Origin: an uncultured Flavobacteriaceae bacterium
GTDB lineage: Bacteria; Bacteroidota; Bacteroidia; Flavobacteriales; Flavobacteriaceae
Direction of reading: 5' to 3'
NCBI GenBank assembly: GCA_947494825.1
Contig: CANLWN010000001.1
Coordinates: 744,001 to 808,000, forward strand
DNA: 64,000 nucleotides
The notes beneath the pieces were generated by a model. That model did not search any database. It was given only the letters and a program-made list of their open reading frames with translations, and was not told the DNA's origin. Position 1 is the stretch's first letter; each line of letters starts with the position of its first letter. Of this stretch, positions 1 to 13,700 are shown piece by piece. The position numbers and the translations under genes are program-made.

Positions 1-28
1 TTGCTTACTGTTTACTGTTCTTTTTTAA

Positions 29-160
29 ATCTGCCAGAGATATTTTATAAATCCGGTAGAGATTTCGTTTGAATCTGCCAAAGATTTACTTTGCATCTGC
101 CAGAGATTTGTTTTGTATCTGTCAAAGATATGTTTTATATCAGCCAGGGATTTATTCCAG
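29..160. repeat. 22-bp tandem repeat, six copies
   Basis: Six consecutive copies of a 22-bp unit begin at 29, 51, 73, 95, 117 and 139, with no change in spacing. Each copy carries a 13-bp core close to ATCTGCCAGAGAT, which is itself an interrupted palindrome (ATCT, five bases, AGAT), followed by a T-rich 9-bp stretch that varies more. Copies 2 and 6 are the most diverged. There are no unique spacers, so this is not a CRISPR array. No gene overlaps it. Confidence 0.85.
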
Positions 161-248
161 GTAAACCGCAATGTCATCCTCATTCGCCTGTATTGCACTC
201 TTTGTCCTGTTCCCTGTTTACTGCCTACCGTCCACCATATCGGGCTGG

Positions 249-323
249 AGATTCTTCGTTTCGCTACGCTTCACTCTGAATGACAAATCATAGTATCTTG
301 TCATTCAGAGCCTGCGAGGAATC
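249..323. repeat. Large intergenic palindrome, family A copy 1
   Basis: A perfect 13-bp inverted repeat (274-286 with 298-310, arms CTCTGAATGACAA and its complement) is flanked by an outer imperfect stem (251-259 with 315-323). A nearly identical element occurs at 28538-28613 and a partial copy near 27998, so this is a dispersed REP-like family. It could fold as a long hairpin in either transcript. Confidence 0.75.
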
Positions 324-345
324 CCTGGTTCAATAACCCGCCACT

Positions 346-496
346 CATTGATAATTGTTTATTGGTTATTGTTCACTGTTTATTGGTTATTGTTTACCGC
401 TTACTGTCTACTGCCAACTCTCAGCATACACCGCAGCCTTGGCGTAGGTGTGCTCACTGCCTACTGTTTACTGCCTACTGCTTACTGTTCATTGTC
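346..496. repeat. Degenerate heptamer array (YAYTGYY) entering the hisF 3' end
   Basis: Seven-base units resembling TACTGCC run in strict 7-bp register at 346-422 (about eleven units) and again at 455-496 (six units), separated by 32 unrelated bases. Two more units lie at 6-19. The second block contains the hisF stop codon (475-477) and the last six hisF codons. The same type of array occurs at 28725-28821. Confidence 0.7.
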
Positions 497-1245
497 CGCA
501 TAGGTATTCCCTGCTTGCTCAGTTCCTCCTTGAGATCCCAAATCGCTATTTCCTTAAAATGGAATACGCTGGCGGCCAGGGCCGCATCTGCCTTACCGGC
601 CGTAAAGGTATCCGCAAAATGTTGCATATTGCCCGCACCGCCCGATGCTATGATGGGAATGTTGCGTTCCGTGGAAAGCCTGGCCAGGGCCTCATTGGCA
701 AATCCGTCCTTGGTGCCATCATGATCCATGGAGGTAAACAGGATCTCGCCGGCCCCCCGTTGTTCCACTTCCTCGGCCCATTGGAAAAGGTCCAGTTCTG
801 TGGGCACCTTGCCCCCTACCAAATGTACCTTCCACTCCCCTTTGATCTGTTTGGCGTCTATGGCCACCACGATACATTGGGAACCGAACTTGGCGACCAA
901 TTCGTTGATCAGCTCTGGGTTTTTTACCGCAGAGGAATTGATAGAAACCTTATCCGCCCCGTTCTGCAGGAGTACGTCCACATCGGCGACCGAGGAGATA
1001 CCGCCTCCTACCGTGAAGGGAATGTTCACTTTTTCTGCCACGCGCAATACCAGATCGGCCAAGGTTTTTCTACGTTCCTCCGTGGCCGAAATATCCAGGA
1101 ACACCAGTTCATCGGCTCCCGTACGGGCATAGATCTCCGCAAGCTCCACAGGGTCACCGGCATCACGCAGATCCAAAAAGTTGATCCCCTTTACGGTACG
1201 TCCGTTTTTGATGTCCAGGCAAGGAATGATTCGTTTTGTCAACAT
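475..1245 (-). CDS. hisF: Imidazole glycerol phosphate synthase, cyclase subunit
   Basis: HisF condenses ammonia delivered by HisH with PRFAR to give imidazole glycerol phosphate and AICAR. The 256-residue (beta/alpha)8 barrel carries both catalytic aspartates at the expected places, D11 in the PCLDI motif and D130 in VVAID, plus the phosphate-binding glycines around residues 80-82. It is the last his gene in the window on this strand, 27 bp after the DinB gene. The C-terminus is odd: the final residues are encoded inside the heptamer repeat array, so the native end was probably replaced by repeat sequence. The usual next gene, hisIE, is not present up to the window edge. Confidence 0.97.
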   Translation of the reverse strand: MLTKRIIPCLDIKNGRTVKGINFLDLRDAGDPVELAEIYARTGADELVFLDISATEERRKTLADLVLRVAEKVNIPFTVGGGISSVADVDVLLQNGADKVSINSSAVKNPELINELVAKFGSQCIVVAIDAKQIKGEWKVHLVGGKVPTELDLFQWAEEVEQRGAGEILFTSMDHDGTKDGFANEALARLSTERNIPIIASGGAGNMQHFADTFTAGKADAALAASVFHFKEIAIWDLKEELSKQGIPMRTMNSKQ

Positions 1246-1271
1246 GGCTCGAAGTTAGAATTACGATTTTA

Positions 1272-1790
1272 TTATTCATTTTTTACATCCAGATCCATAC
1301 CATCATAAAAGCCCAAATCTTGTTCCTTTAGCAACTTGGTCCAAAAGGCGATCTGCCCCGTATGATAGGAATAGTGTTCTACCACATGGATTATGATTCC
1401 TATTCCGGACAAGCTAAACCCCTGTACCTCCCGTTTTCGCAACAACGCTTCCCTTGAGGTATTTTTTATGACCTCTTGGGCCTGTTGCACGGTACTATCC
1501 AGTTTGGCCCATAGCTGCGCTTTGGTCCGTCCACTGTCCACAGAAAACTCTTTTCCCCTTTCCCGGGTGTCCTTGGTTCCCCCTAGGCTGGCAATGGCAT
1601 ATTGGGTGATATTGCCGCACAAATGCAACATCAAATTTCCAATACTGTTGGATGCCTTGTTGGGCCTACGCCACATATCGGCCTCGTTCAACCGTTCCAG
1701 ACTGATCTTGATCATACGGCTGCTTTCGTCCATACGGTATAGGGCCTGCTGTACAAATTCCTCTGCGATGTTGTCTTCCAATGGTCTCAT
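1272..1790 (-). CDS. DinB-family protein inside the his operon
   Basis: A 172-residue protein of the DinB/YfiT-like four-helix-bundle superfamily, which usually binds one divalent metal through three histidines; many members are thiol-dependent S-transferases or have no known substrate. A histidine in LMLHLCGN (about residue 57) and the [12 protein letters not shown] segment (about residues 136-147) fit the metal triad. Its start overlaps the hisA stop by 4 bp (ATGA type), so translation is probably coupled. Nothing in histidine synthesis calls for such a protein, so its role here is unknown. Confidence 0.8.
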   Translation of the reverse strand: MRPLEDNIAEEFVQQALYRMDESSRMIKISLERLNEADMWRRPNKASNSIGNLMLHLCGNITQYAIASLGGTKDTRERGKEFSVDSGRTKAQLWAKLDSTVQQAQEVIKNTSREALLRKREVQGFSLSGIGIIIHVVEHYSYHTGQIAFWTKLLKEQDLGFYDGMDLDVKNE

Positions 1791-4700
1791 CGTGAAAGTA
1801 TAAATTGTTCCAATTGCTTTAAACTGATCTTGTTCTCATAAATCGCCTTGCCCAAAATGGTGCCCTCACAGCCCATCCGCGCCAGTTTTGGCAGTTCGTC
1901 AAAAGCAGAGACGCCTCCGCTGGCAATGAGCTTAACCCCCAATACTTCCTTGTCTTCCACCCCACTGGGCCCTACCGTGGTCTCTATAGTGCTGGTTTTC
2001 TTCAGTATTTTGGCATACAAATCAAAAGACGGCCCCTCCAGCATACCGTCCTTCCCAATATCGGTACAGATGACATACCGGATGCCCTTGGCCAGATACC
2101 CCTTGATAAACGGAATCAATCTTTCCTCGGATTCCTCGACCCAGCCGGAAACAGCTACCTTTTCGTTCAGCGCATCGGCGCCCAAAATAATCTTATCCGC
2201 CCCATAGGTCTGCAGCCATCCCTCAAAAGTGGTCCTGTCCTTCACCGCTATACTGCCGCCCGTAATCTGGTTGGCCCCACTCTCGAAGGCAATATGCAGA
2301 TCCTCGTCCGTTTTGAGCCCCCCGCCAAAATCGATCTTTAAACTCGTATTGCCCGCAATCTGTTCCAGTATTTTGTGATTGACAATGTGGCTGGACTTGG
2401 CCCCGTCCAGGTCTACCAAATGCAGATGGGTAATGCCGTGGGCCTCAAATTGTTTGGCGACCTCCAAGGGATTTTCGTTATAGACCTTCTTGGTGGCATA
2501 ATCCCCTTTGGAAAGCCTTACGCACTTGCCTTCAATGATATCTATTGCTGGTATGATCCGCATAGCGTATTTTTTACGTTCTTTTTCTTATCATCCAGGT
2601 TTCCGTGTCCTGTAGCTCCCCAAAACCGAATTTTTGGTACAGTGCATGCGCATCGTTGGTCCGTAGACCGATGCCCTTCACCTGGTCTATCCCCGGATAA
2701 TCCAAAATATGCTGTATGAGCGATTTCCCAATGCCCATTCCCTGGTACCTTTCGTCTACAAATACATCCATGACCCAGGCAAATACCACATAATCGGTTA
2801 CAAAGCGTGCAAATCCGATCTGCTTTCCCTCCGGGGTAAAGGCACCAAGGCATACCGAATGTTCCAGCGACCTTTCAACGCTTTCCAAGGTCCTGCCCTT
2901 GGCCCAATAGGAACGGTTGCACAGATAATCATGAATGAAATTAACATCCATTTTGGACCGGTCCGTAGATATGTTGTAGTTATTGCCCATCCCTATAAGT
3001 CCAAAAAGTTCTTTAAGATCTGGGCACCTGTGCCACTACTCTTCTCCGGGTGAAACTGCGTCCCATAAAAGTTGTCCTTACCCAAGGCGGCGCTATAGGT
3101 AAGCTCGTATTCGGACGCTGCAATGGTTTCCGCACAAAGTGGTGCATAAAAACTGTGTACAAGATAAATATGCGCTTTCTCCGGTATGGTATCAAAAAGT
3201 GGAGACCTCAGATTGGTGATCTCGTTCCAACCAATCTGTGGCACCTTCACCCTATCGGAAAATCTGACCACGTCCACATCAAATATGCCCAAACCCTTTG
3301 TATGGCCCTCTTCCGAGGCGTTGCACATGAGTTGCATACCAAGGCATATGCCCAAAACAGGTTGCTTTAACTCGGGGATAAGTCGGTCCAAGGTGCTGTG
3401 CCTTAACTTTTCCATGGCGCTACTGGCTTCGCCCACACCGGGGAAAATCACTTTGTCCGCCGCTTGGATCTCAGCTGCGTCCTCACTGAGAACGGCCTCA
3501 TAGCCCAAGCGTTTTATCGCGAATTTGATGCTTTGTATGTTTCCGGCACCGTAATTTATAATGGCAATCTTCATTTATAACACCCCTTTGGTTGATGGTA
3601 AGATCATTTTCTCCGTATCGCGTTTTACCGCCATTTTAATGGCCTTGGCAAAGGCCTTGAACACTGCTTCTATCTTATGGTGCTCGTTGGTGCCCTCTGC
3701 CTTAATGTTCAAGTTGGCCCTGGCACCATCGGTAAAGGACTTAAAGAAATGGTGGAACATTTCCGTGGGCATTTGCCCTATTTTTTCACGCTTGAATTCC
3801 GCTTCCCAAACCAACCAATTTCTTCCGCCAAAATCGATGGAGACCTGTGCAAGACAGTCGTCCATGGGCAAACAAAAGCCGTAGCGTTCCATCCCGAGCT
3901 TATCGCCCAAGGCCTGGTGGAAGACCTCGCCCAGCGCAATGGCCGTATCCTCTATGGTATGGTGTTCATCCACTTCCAGATCGCCCTTCACCTTTATTTC
4001 CAGGTCCATCTGCCCGTGGCGTGCCAATTGATCCAGCATATGATCAAAAAACGCTAGGCCGGTATCGATATCACTTTTTCCGCTACCGTCCAGGTTTAAC
4101 CGAATCAGTACGTCCGTTTCCTTGGTGGTCCGGTGTACCTCGGCAAAGCGCCGGTTTAATTTTAAAAAGCCATAAATTTCCTCCCAATCATTGCTTTCCA
4201 AGGCGATAAAGTCCTGTAATTGTGACTGGGCCACGGTAATCTCATCCGTGCCCAATTGGGTGTTATCATTGATAAAGATGCCCTTGGCACCCAAATTTTT
4301 GGCAAGCTCCATATCGGTAAGACGATCCCCGATTACAAAGGAGTTTTGCAAATCATAGGTGTCGGAGAAATAGTCTGTCAGCAAGGCCGTCCCCGGTTTT
4401 CGGGTCGGGGCGTTCTCATGGGGGAAGGTCCTGTCCAAAACCACCTTTTCAAAGGTGATGCCCTCATTTTCCAAGGCCTTTAGCATAAAATTTTGCACGG
4501 GCCAGAAGGTTTCCTCAGGGAAGCTATCGGTCCCCAAGCCATCCTGATTGGTGATCATGACCAACTCGAACTCCAACTCCCTGGCTATTTTCCCCAAATA
4601 GCTAAATACCTTGGGGTAAAACTCGAGTTTCTCAAAGGAATCGATCTGTTCGTCCCCGGGTTCCCTGATCAAGGTTCCATCCCGATCAATGAACAATACT

Positions 4701-7700
4701 TTTTTCTTGTTCGTTTCTGTTTTCATTCCAAAGATTTTAGCGCTGTTAACAGTTTTTTGTTCTCTTCCACGGTTCCTACGGTAAAACGCAGGGTGTTTTC
4801 ACATAAGGGCTGCGACGATCTGTTCCTCACCACGATACCGCGTTCCAGCAATTGGCGATATCTGAGGTCTGCATCATCGACCTTAGCCAAAACAAAATTG
4901 GCGTCCGAAGGGTAGACTTTATGCACATACGCCACATCAACTAATACTTTAGATAACGTATCCTTTTCTGTTATTATCAAATTGATTTCATCATCAATTT
5001 CAATTTGTCTATGGAGTCTTTGGGCAGCTCGTTGCTGCGTAAGCTCGTTTACGTTATAGGGCGGCTTTATGGTGTTTAAAATCGATATAATTTCTACCGA
5101 TGCCATACATATGCCCAAGCGTATCCCGGCCATACCGTAGGCCTTGGACAAGGTCTGTGTAACGATCAGGTTGGGATAGTTATCCAGTTTTTCGGCCCAA
5201 CTCTTAGCTTGCGAAAAATCGATATAGGCCTCATCAATAATCACCAAACCAGGAAACGTACGCAACAATTCCTCTACTTGCTGGTCGGAAAAACGATTGC
5301 CTGTCGGATTATTGGGTGAGCATATGAAGAGGAGTTTTGTACGGGCATCGACTACCTTTATTATACCAGGCAGATCGGGCTCGAATGTCTCGGTGAGCAA
5401 CACCTCCCTGTTGGCCACATCATTGATACCGGCCAATACCTTGTACATCCCATAGGTAGGGGGAAGTGTCACAATGTTGTCCTGTTTTGGCTCGCAGAAC
5501 GCCCTAAAAACAAGGTCCAACACCTCATCACTACCATTGCCTAATAACAGTCTGTCCGTGCCCACACCATTCTTTTCTGCCAACATCGCTTTTAAGCTTC
5601 GCTGTTGCGGGTCGGGATAGCGGTTTACCCCATTCTCAAAGGGACTCTCGTTAGCGTCGAGAAAGACCATGTTGGAACCATCGGAAACATACTCGTCCCT
5701 CGCGGAAGAATACGGACGTAGCCCCTTTACGTTTTCCCTGACCAAATTTTGTATATCGAAAGTTTTCATCACCCTAGTTCCCTTCCTTTGTGACCTTAGA
5801 CAACTCTTTTAACCTTATGCTAACTGCATTTTTATGCGCCTGTAGGCCTTCGGCCGTGGCCATGACCTCTATGGTGTTGCCAATATTCCGTATCCCCTGC
5901 TTTGTAATCTTTTGAAAACTTATACTTTTCAAATAGCTATCGAGGTTCACCCCGCTATATTGCTTGGCATATCCATTGGTAGGCAGTGTATGGTTGGTTC
6001 CGGAAGCATAGTCCCCTGCACTTTCCGGGGTGTAATTCCCCACGAAAACAGATCCAGCATTTGCAATCCCATCTACGTAAAAATCTTCCTTGGCCGTACA
6101 GATGATAAAGTGCTCCGGGCCATAAGTGTTGATCAGTTCCAAGGCCGTTTCATCGTCTTCCATATAGATCAACTTGCTATTCGCTATGGCCTTTTGGGCG
6201 ATTTCACGTCTCGGGAGTTCCGGTAACTGCCTTTGAACCTCCTTTTCCACCGCTGCGATTATCGCTTTGGAAGTGGATACCAGGATGACCTGACTATCGG
6301 GACCGTGTTCTGCCTGACTTAGCAGATCGGCCGCGACAAAGGGCGCATTGGCCGTATCGTCGGCCATCACCAGCAGTTCACTGGGGCCTGCGGGCATATC
6401 GATGGCCACACCAAATTTGGTGGCGATTTGCTTTGCCACGGTTACGTATTGGTTTCCGGGACCAAATATTTTATATACCTGAGGGATGCTCTCGGTACCA
6501 AAGGTCATGGCCGCAATGGCCTGTATACCCCCAACCTTATACATCTGCTCTACCTCGCATAGTTCTGCGGCATAGCGGATTGCCGGATGGATTTCCCCCT
6601 TGGCATCCGGGGGCGAGCAGAGTACAATCTGCCCACAACCAGCTATTTTGGCCGGGACGGCAAGCATTAATATCGTGGAAAACAAGGGCGCCGTACCTCC
6701 GGGTATGTACAGCCCCACCTTTTGAATGGGCCTTTTTTCGGACCAGCACTGTACACCTGCTGTTGTTTCAACGGCTACCTTCGCGGTCCGTTGCGCCTTG
6801 TGGAAACGTTCTATATTTCCTTTGGCCGTCTCTATGGCCTCTCGTAAGGCCGCGGGCACCTTCTCCTTTGCTTTTGCAATCTCTTCAGCACTTACTTTAA
6901 GGTTGTCAAGCGATACCTTATCAAATGCTTTTGTGTACCGCTGCAGTGCCCTGTCCCCTTCTTGTTCCACGGCTGCGAATACCTGGTTGACCGTTGCCTC
7001 TATGTCGGCCACAGTTTGGGTAGGCCTGCTCAGCACCGTTTTCCAGTCACCTTTATTTGGATTGTATATCTTTTTCATTTGTTAGGCTTAAAGCACCATT
7101 TTTTCTATGGGACATACCAGAATCCCCTCGGCACCGGCCGATTTTAGTTCATCGATGACCTCCCAGAACTTGTCCTTTTTGATTACTGTATGTACGGAAC
7201 TCCATCCTTCCTCGGCCAAGGGAAGTACGGTGGGACTTCGCATCCCGGGCAGAATTTGGATAATGGTATCCAATTTTTCATTGGGCGCGTTCAAAAGTAC
7301 GTATCTCGACTGTCTGGCCTGCAAGACCGAATTTATCCTGAATTGCAGTTTTTGAAGCACTTCTTTTCCGGCTCCCAAAATTTTTGGGGATACCGCCAGC
7401 ACGGCCTCACTGCTCAGCATTACCTCCACTTCCTTTAGATTGTTTTTGAACAAGGTGCTCCCGCTGGATACGATATCGCATATGGCATCGGCCAAGCCAA
7501 TGTTCGGTGCAATTTCTACGGAGCCGTTGATGATATGAAGATCGGCCGTTACCCCTCTATCTTTTAAAAAGTTCTTTACCGTATTGGGATAGGAGGTAGC
7601 AATGCGTTTTCCCTGCAAATCCGATATGGCCCTGTATTCCTTTGACTTGGGCATGGCCAAGGAGACCCGGCACTTCGAAAATCCCAATTTTTCCGCAATG

Positions 7701-10700
7701 GAAATGTCCTCCCCTTTTTCAATCAGTACGTTCTCCCCAATAATGGCTATGTCCACTACCCCATCCCTCAAATACTGCGGGATGTCCCCATTCCTGAGAT
7801 AGAATACCTCCATGGGGAAATTCCGAGCGGCCGCCCTGAGCTGGTCCTTGCCGTTGTCTATTGAAATACCACAATCCTTTAATAGCTTTAGGGAGTCTTC
7901 ATTGAGCCTCCCCGATTTTTGAATAGCAATCCTAATTTTTGTCATTGTTTTTTTATTGTGTCCAAAAAACCAAACAAGTATCAAAAACAAAAACCCGTTT
8001 GATTTCTCAAACGGGTTTAATATATCTTGTACTACTACAATACATTTTTACCTCGCCTGAGCGCAAGAGTAAAAATGATGATGTGTAGTATTATTTCTCA
8101 TAAGTCCGGTAAAATTAGAATTTATTTTTAATCAAAAAAAATTTATTTTAATTATTGCCTAAAATTAGAGGCAGCCCGTCACCGCTGGAACCTACGATCA
8201 CCACTTTGGAATTGGGGGATTGAGCCAACCTCAACGTAGCATCGATTCCTTTATCCTGGAGAATTTTATCCGTCAAAGATGCACTCAAAATTCTGTTGGC
8301 ATCCGCTTTTCCTTGTGCTTCTATACGTACTTTTTCAGCTTCCTTTTGAGCAGTGACCAACCTGAATTCGTATTCCAGGGATTCTTGTTCCTGTTTTAAT
8401 TTGCGTTCAATAGCTTCCTTGATCGTTGGAGGCAAGGTCACATCCCGCACCAATACTTCGTTCAACTGGATGTACTGTCCATCAACGATCTTCTTGGTTT
8501 CCTCATAAATTTCTGCCTGTATCGCATCTCTCTTACTCGAATAGAGTTGTTCTGGTGTATATCGACCCACAACGCTCCTCGCGGCGGATCTTATAGTAGG
8601 TAACAGTACCCTTTGCACATAGGCTTCTCCTTTTTCTTGGTGCAACTTACCGAGTGCCTCGCGCTTTGGCTCAAACCAGGCCGAAGCGTCCAATTTAATC
8701 TCCAATCCGTTGGAGGACAGCACTTGCATTTTTTCAAATACCTCCTGCTGCCGCACCTCGTATATAAACACCTTGTTCCATGGTGCAACAATATGGAAGC
8801 CTTCGCCCAGCGGCGGCTCATCGGTAACCACACCGTCACCAAAGGTCTTGTAGAGCACACCTGCTTCACCGGAGCCAATGGTTATGGCCGATTTTGAAAT
8901 CAAAATAATAAATAGAATGATAATAACTATTGCGGGCAACGCAATTTTGGGTAATTTGTCCATTACTTTAGTTTTTAGATTAGTCCGTTATATTTTCTGA
9001 TAAACCACTCGGCTGCAAGGGCCGCAATGATTACTCCCAAGAGGAATCGAAAATCTATCAAAGATACGACATTTTGCTTGCTTTTTTGCGTAGGCAAAAA
9101 TTGATTGTTGTTTAATAAATCGGCAATCATGGTATCGGTTTCTTGTGGAAAGTACAGTTTGCCTTTACTGCGTTGGGCCAGGCGGTCTAACTTTTGATAA
9201 TCACTGGACAGCAGTTGTTTTTCCACATCAAAATCGGAAATGGAAAAACTTCCGGATTTGCTCAGGTTCTCCTCGGCCACGACCACTGTAAAGGTATAAC
9301 TTCCCGCTGGCAAATCGCTTAGATCTGCCTCGTAATAGGTGCCTTTCAACAACATGGGAACTTCCCTGGAAATCCCGTTCCCGATACCTTTTAGTCTCAG
9401 GGAGAGGGTGGCATTGGCATCAAAACCAAAGGCCTTGTCAAAATACGCGGCACTGACCTTGGCCTGGTTGGCCCCAGAATAGAGCGGTTCGTATTCCACG
9501 GTAAGTCGGCTCTTGGATGTATTGGTGGATAAATAGCGTATGATCCGACCGATCATATCGTCAAAATTTGAAAAGTGCTGTTCGTTCCTGTAGCTCTGTA
9601 CCCTCCATTTCCAAAGGTGTTCACCAAAGAGTACCGCCTCCCTTTCCAGATCATTGCCAATGACCGCCAACAAGGGTTCGTCCAATTCAACACCCTTAAT
9701 GCGTTGGTGTAAAAGAACTTCATGCGGGCGACTTATAATAATTTCACCGAGCATCCCCGTCAAAGGAGGGAAATCCGCTACGGAAAAATCCACATTGTTG
9801 AATACGGAAAATCCCGGATTGGGCACCGGGGTAATTTCTTCAACCTGGTTGTAACTGTTCTTTTCAAAACAGTTTTGGATCTGATTTAGAAAATTCCAGT
9901 CCGTTTTTGAACCCGTTATGGTAAAGGTGTTCGCCTTTTTTTGGTCAATATAATCATATACTGCCTTGAAGGCTGCATTTGGTTGATAGAGGATAAACAA
10001 ATCCGTATCGTCCAAACCTTGTATCCCAGAAGTCACTTTCCGGATGGTAACGTTGCGCTGTTCATTGACTTCAATAGCCTTTTTTAAAGCGCCTATATCT
10101 GGGTGGAATACAGCGGTCATAATCGCTATATCGGTTTTCTCGTCAATAATCTCTACCGCCAAGTTCTTCTGGTTGTTTATCGTATTTCGCTCATTATCAA
10201 TAGCTTCAACACTCACTCGAATATTTTTGACTCCTACGGTATTGGCCGTGAGCAAGGTATTGATTACCTTGGTACTGACCGTATTGGAAAGCGCAACATT
10301 TTCCCTAAAAACACGCTTCCCGTCCACGGAAACGTTTACCCTTGTAGTAACACTTCCCTTGCCTTCATAGGACACATAGATTTCCAAAGGATACTTATTT
10401 TTCAGAAAGGCGTATTTGTTGGCATTCACCTGTCCGATCCTAAGGTCTTCGTACCGGGTAGTATCGCCAATGGCGACCGGGTAGATCGGAAACTTTTGAT
10501 TTGTTCCGTAAAACTCATAGTCTTCCCCTAAGGTCTGATTGCCATCTGTCAACAGGAGTATGGAGGTATTGGAATGGCCATATAGTTGGGCAATTCCCTT
10601 CATAGCCTGAGCTATATTGGTATTTTGTTCGCTAAATGATAGGCTGTCCAAAAGGCCCAAGCGAGTCCCAAAACTGTGTTGTTTAAGATTGAATCGGTCG

Positions 10701-13700
10701 CCCAAGGGCGTACTTCCCTTGATATAGTCAATCACCTGATTCATATGTTCTTGCCCGTCCGAGGCCGTTATAGAAGAAGAATTGTCGGCCAAGAGCACTA
10801 GATTGGCCTTTTCCAATTCATAGGTGTTTTTGGTGAATTTTGGATTGATCAAAACCAAAAAAATACAGAAAAGTGCCAAAAATCTAAAAAAGGAGAGCAA
10901 CATACCAAGCCTTCCCCTTCTTTTGGTTTTGTGGTAATATTGAAACAATACCAAGGCCAGGGCCACTATTGCGGCTACTACGATCAACATTAGAGTTCCC
11001 GACTGCATAGGTATTCGTGTTCATTGATGGCCTGCCATTTTAAGGTCAAAGGCCATGGAGCAAATAATCTAGGTCAGCATGCCACCGTCTACATTCAACA
11101 CTTGTCCGGTAACATAGGCGGATAGGTCAGATGCTAAAAATAAGCAGGCATTGGCCACATCTTCAGGAGTCCCGCCCCGCTTCAACGGAATGGCATCCCT
11201 CCAACCCTGTACCACCTTCTCATCCAGTTTATCCGTCATTTCGGTCTCGATAAAGCCGGGGGCTATGGCGTTGCAACGAATGTTCCTGGAGCCCAATTCA
11301 AGGGCAACAGATTTCGTAAAACCGATCATCCCAGCCTTTGATGCTGCATAATTGGTCTGTCCGGCATTTCCTTTGACACCGACTACGCTGCTCATATTAA
11401 TAATAGATCCCTTGCGCTGTTTCAGCAGGGTGCGTTGTACCGCTTTGGTCATATTGAAAACGGATTTTAGGTTGATCTCTATGACACTATCAAAATCTGC
11501 CTCGCCCATCCGCATCAACAAATTGTCCTTGGTGATGCCCGCATTGTTGATCAATACATCAATACCGTCAAAATCCTCCAGTACTTGGGCCACCAAAGCC
11601 TCAGATGCTTCAAAACTGGCGGCATTGCTCTTATAGGCCTTGGCTTTGACCCCTTTTGCGCTTAACTCCTTTTCCAGGGCAAGGGCAGGTGCCTCACTGG
11701 AGCTATAGGTAAAAGCCACATTGGCACCATGATCGGCAAATATCTCAGCTATTCCACGACCAATACCACGACTGGCTCCTGTTATAATCACATTTTTTCC
11801 ATCTAAAAGTTTCATCGCTACAAAGTGTTTGCTTGGTTGTTTTTCAAATATAGCCTTTGTTTGAGATAAAGGCGAAAAAAAATCCCGCCTCTTGCGGGAT
11901 TTATAATAGGTTTAACGATCCGCTAACCAACGACCTCTTTTACCTTAACACCAATTTCTGCTGGAGAATCCACAACGTGGATGCCACATTCCCTCATGAT
12001 GCGTTTTTTTGCTTGGGCAGTATCGTCGCTACCACCTACAATGGCCCCGGCGTGCCCCATGGTCCGTCCTGCGGGAGCGGTTTCTCCGGCAATAAATCCA
12101 ACAATCGGTTTCTTGCTACCACTCTCTTTGTACCATTGGGCGGCGTCGGCTTCCAATTGTCCTCCAATTTCTCCGATCATCACCACACACTGCGTCTCCG
12201 GGTCATTGATCAATAATTCCACAGCTTCTTTTGTGGTGGTTCCAATAATGGGATCCCCTCCAATACCTATGGCCGTGGTGATACCCAATCCCTGGCGCAC
12301 CACCTGATCGGCAGCCTCGTAGGTAAGGGTCCCCGACTTGGATACGACCCCCACATGTCCTTTCTTAAAAACAAAACCGGGCATAATGCCCACTTTGGCT
12401 TCTCCCGGGGTAATTACTCCGGGACAATTGGGGCCTACTAGACGACAGTCCAAGTCCTTGATGTAGTCATAGGCCTTTACCATATCTGCTACCGGAATAC
12501 CCTCCGTAATGGTAATAATGACCTTGATTCCTGCATTGGCCGCTTCCATGATGGCGTCCGCCGCAAATGCGGGCGGCACAAATATAATCGTAGTATCGGC
12601 GCCCACTTCTTGTACAGCCTGCTCTACCGTATTGAAGACAGGTTTTCCCAAATGCTCCTGCCCTCCTTTTCCCGGAGTGACACCACCAACAATGTTGGTG
12701 CCGTATTCAATCATTTGTTCTGCATGAAAGGTGCCTTCACTACCTGTAAATCCCTGTACGATTATTTTGGAATCCTTATTGACTAATACACTCATCTTCT
12801 AATTTTTTAGCTTCACAAAAATATGGGTTTGAAACGGTTTCAACGATATTCTTCCTTATTTGTTTTTATGTTTTTTTACCAGGGCGGGAATCTCCTTTAC
12901 ATAGGCCATCTCCCTAATTTTTTCCCGCGCTTCCCCAGCTGGACTGCCCAGATAACTTTTCCCGCCTTCCAGGGATTTACCTATGCCAGATTGGGCCAAA
13001 ATGACCGCTTTCTTGCCTATTGTTATGCCACTTATAATGCCCACTTGTCCCCAAATGGTGACTTCGTCCTCTACAACCACACATCCAGCGATTCCGGTCT
13101 GGGCAGCAATCAGGCATTTTTCCCCTATGATGGTGTCGTGCCCTATTTGGACCTGATTGTCCAATTTGGCTCCTTTTTTTATGGTGGTATCTCCCGTAAC
13201 TCCCTTGTCAATGGTACAGGAAGCACCTATATCTACCTGATCCTCGATGACGACCCTTCCCCCGGAAATTAATTTGTCATAGCCTTCGGGGCGATTCTTA
13301 TAATAAAACGCATCGGCCCCCAAAACAGTTCCAGAGTGGATCGTAACATGGTTCCCAAGGACACAGTTGTCATAAATGGTGACATTTGCGTGTATGAGGC
13401 AGTCGTCGCCGATAACCACGTTGTTCCCAATGAAGACATTGGGTTGTACCACGGTATTCTTTCCAATTTTTGCGGAATCGGAAATGGCATTGTGCGCCGG
13501 TTCAAAAGGCTTAAAATGGCGAGTCAGCACATTAAAATCCCTAAAGGGGTCGTCCGATACCAAAAGGGCTTTTCCCTCCGGGCAATCTACCTCTTTATTG
13601 ATAAGCACCACAGTGGCTTTGGAATCCAACGCCTTTTGATAGTATTTAGGATGGTCCACAAAGACAATATCGCCCCTTTCCACAACGTGTATCTCATTCA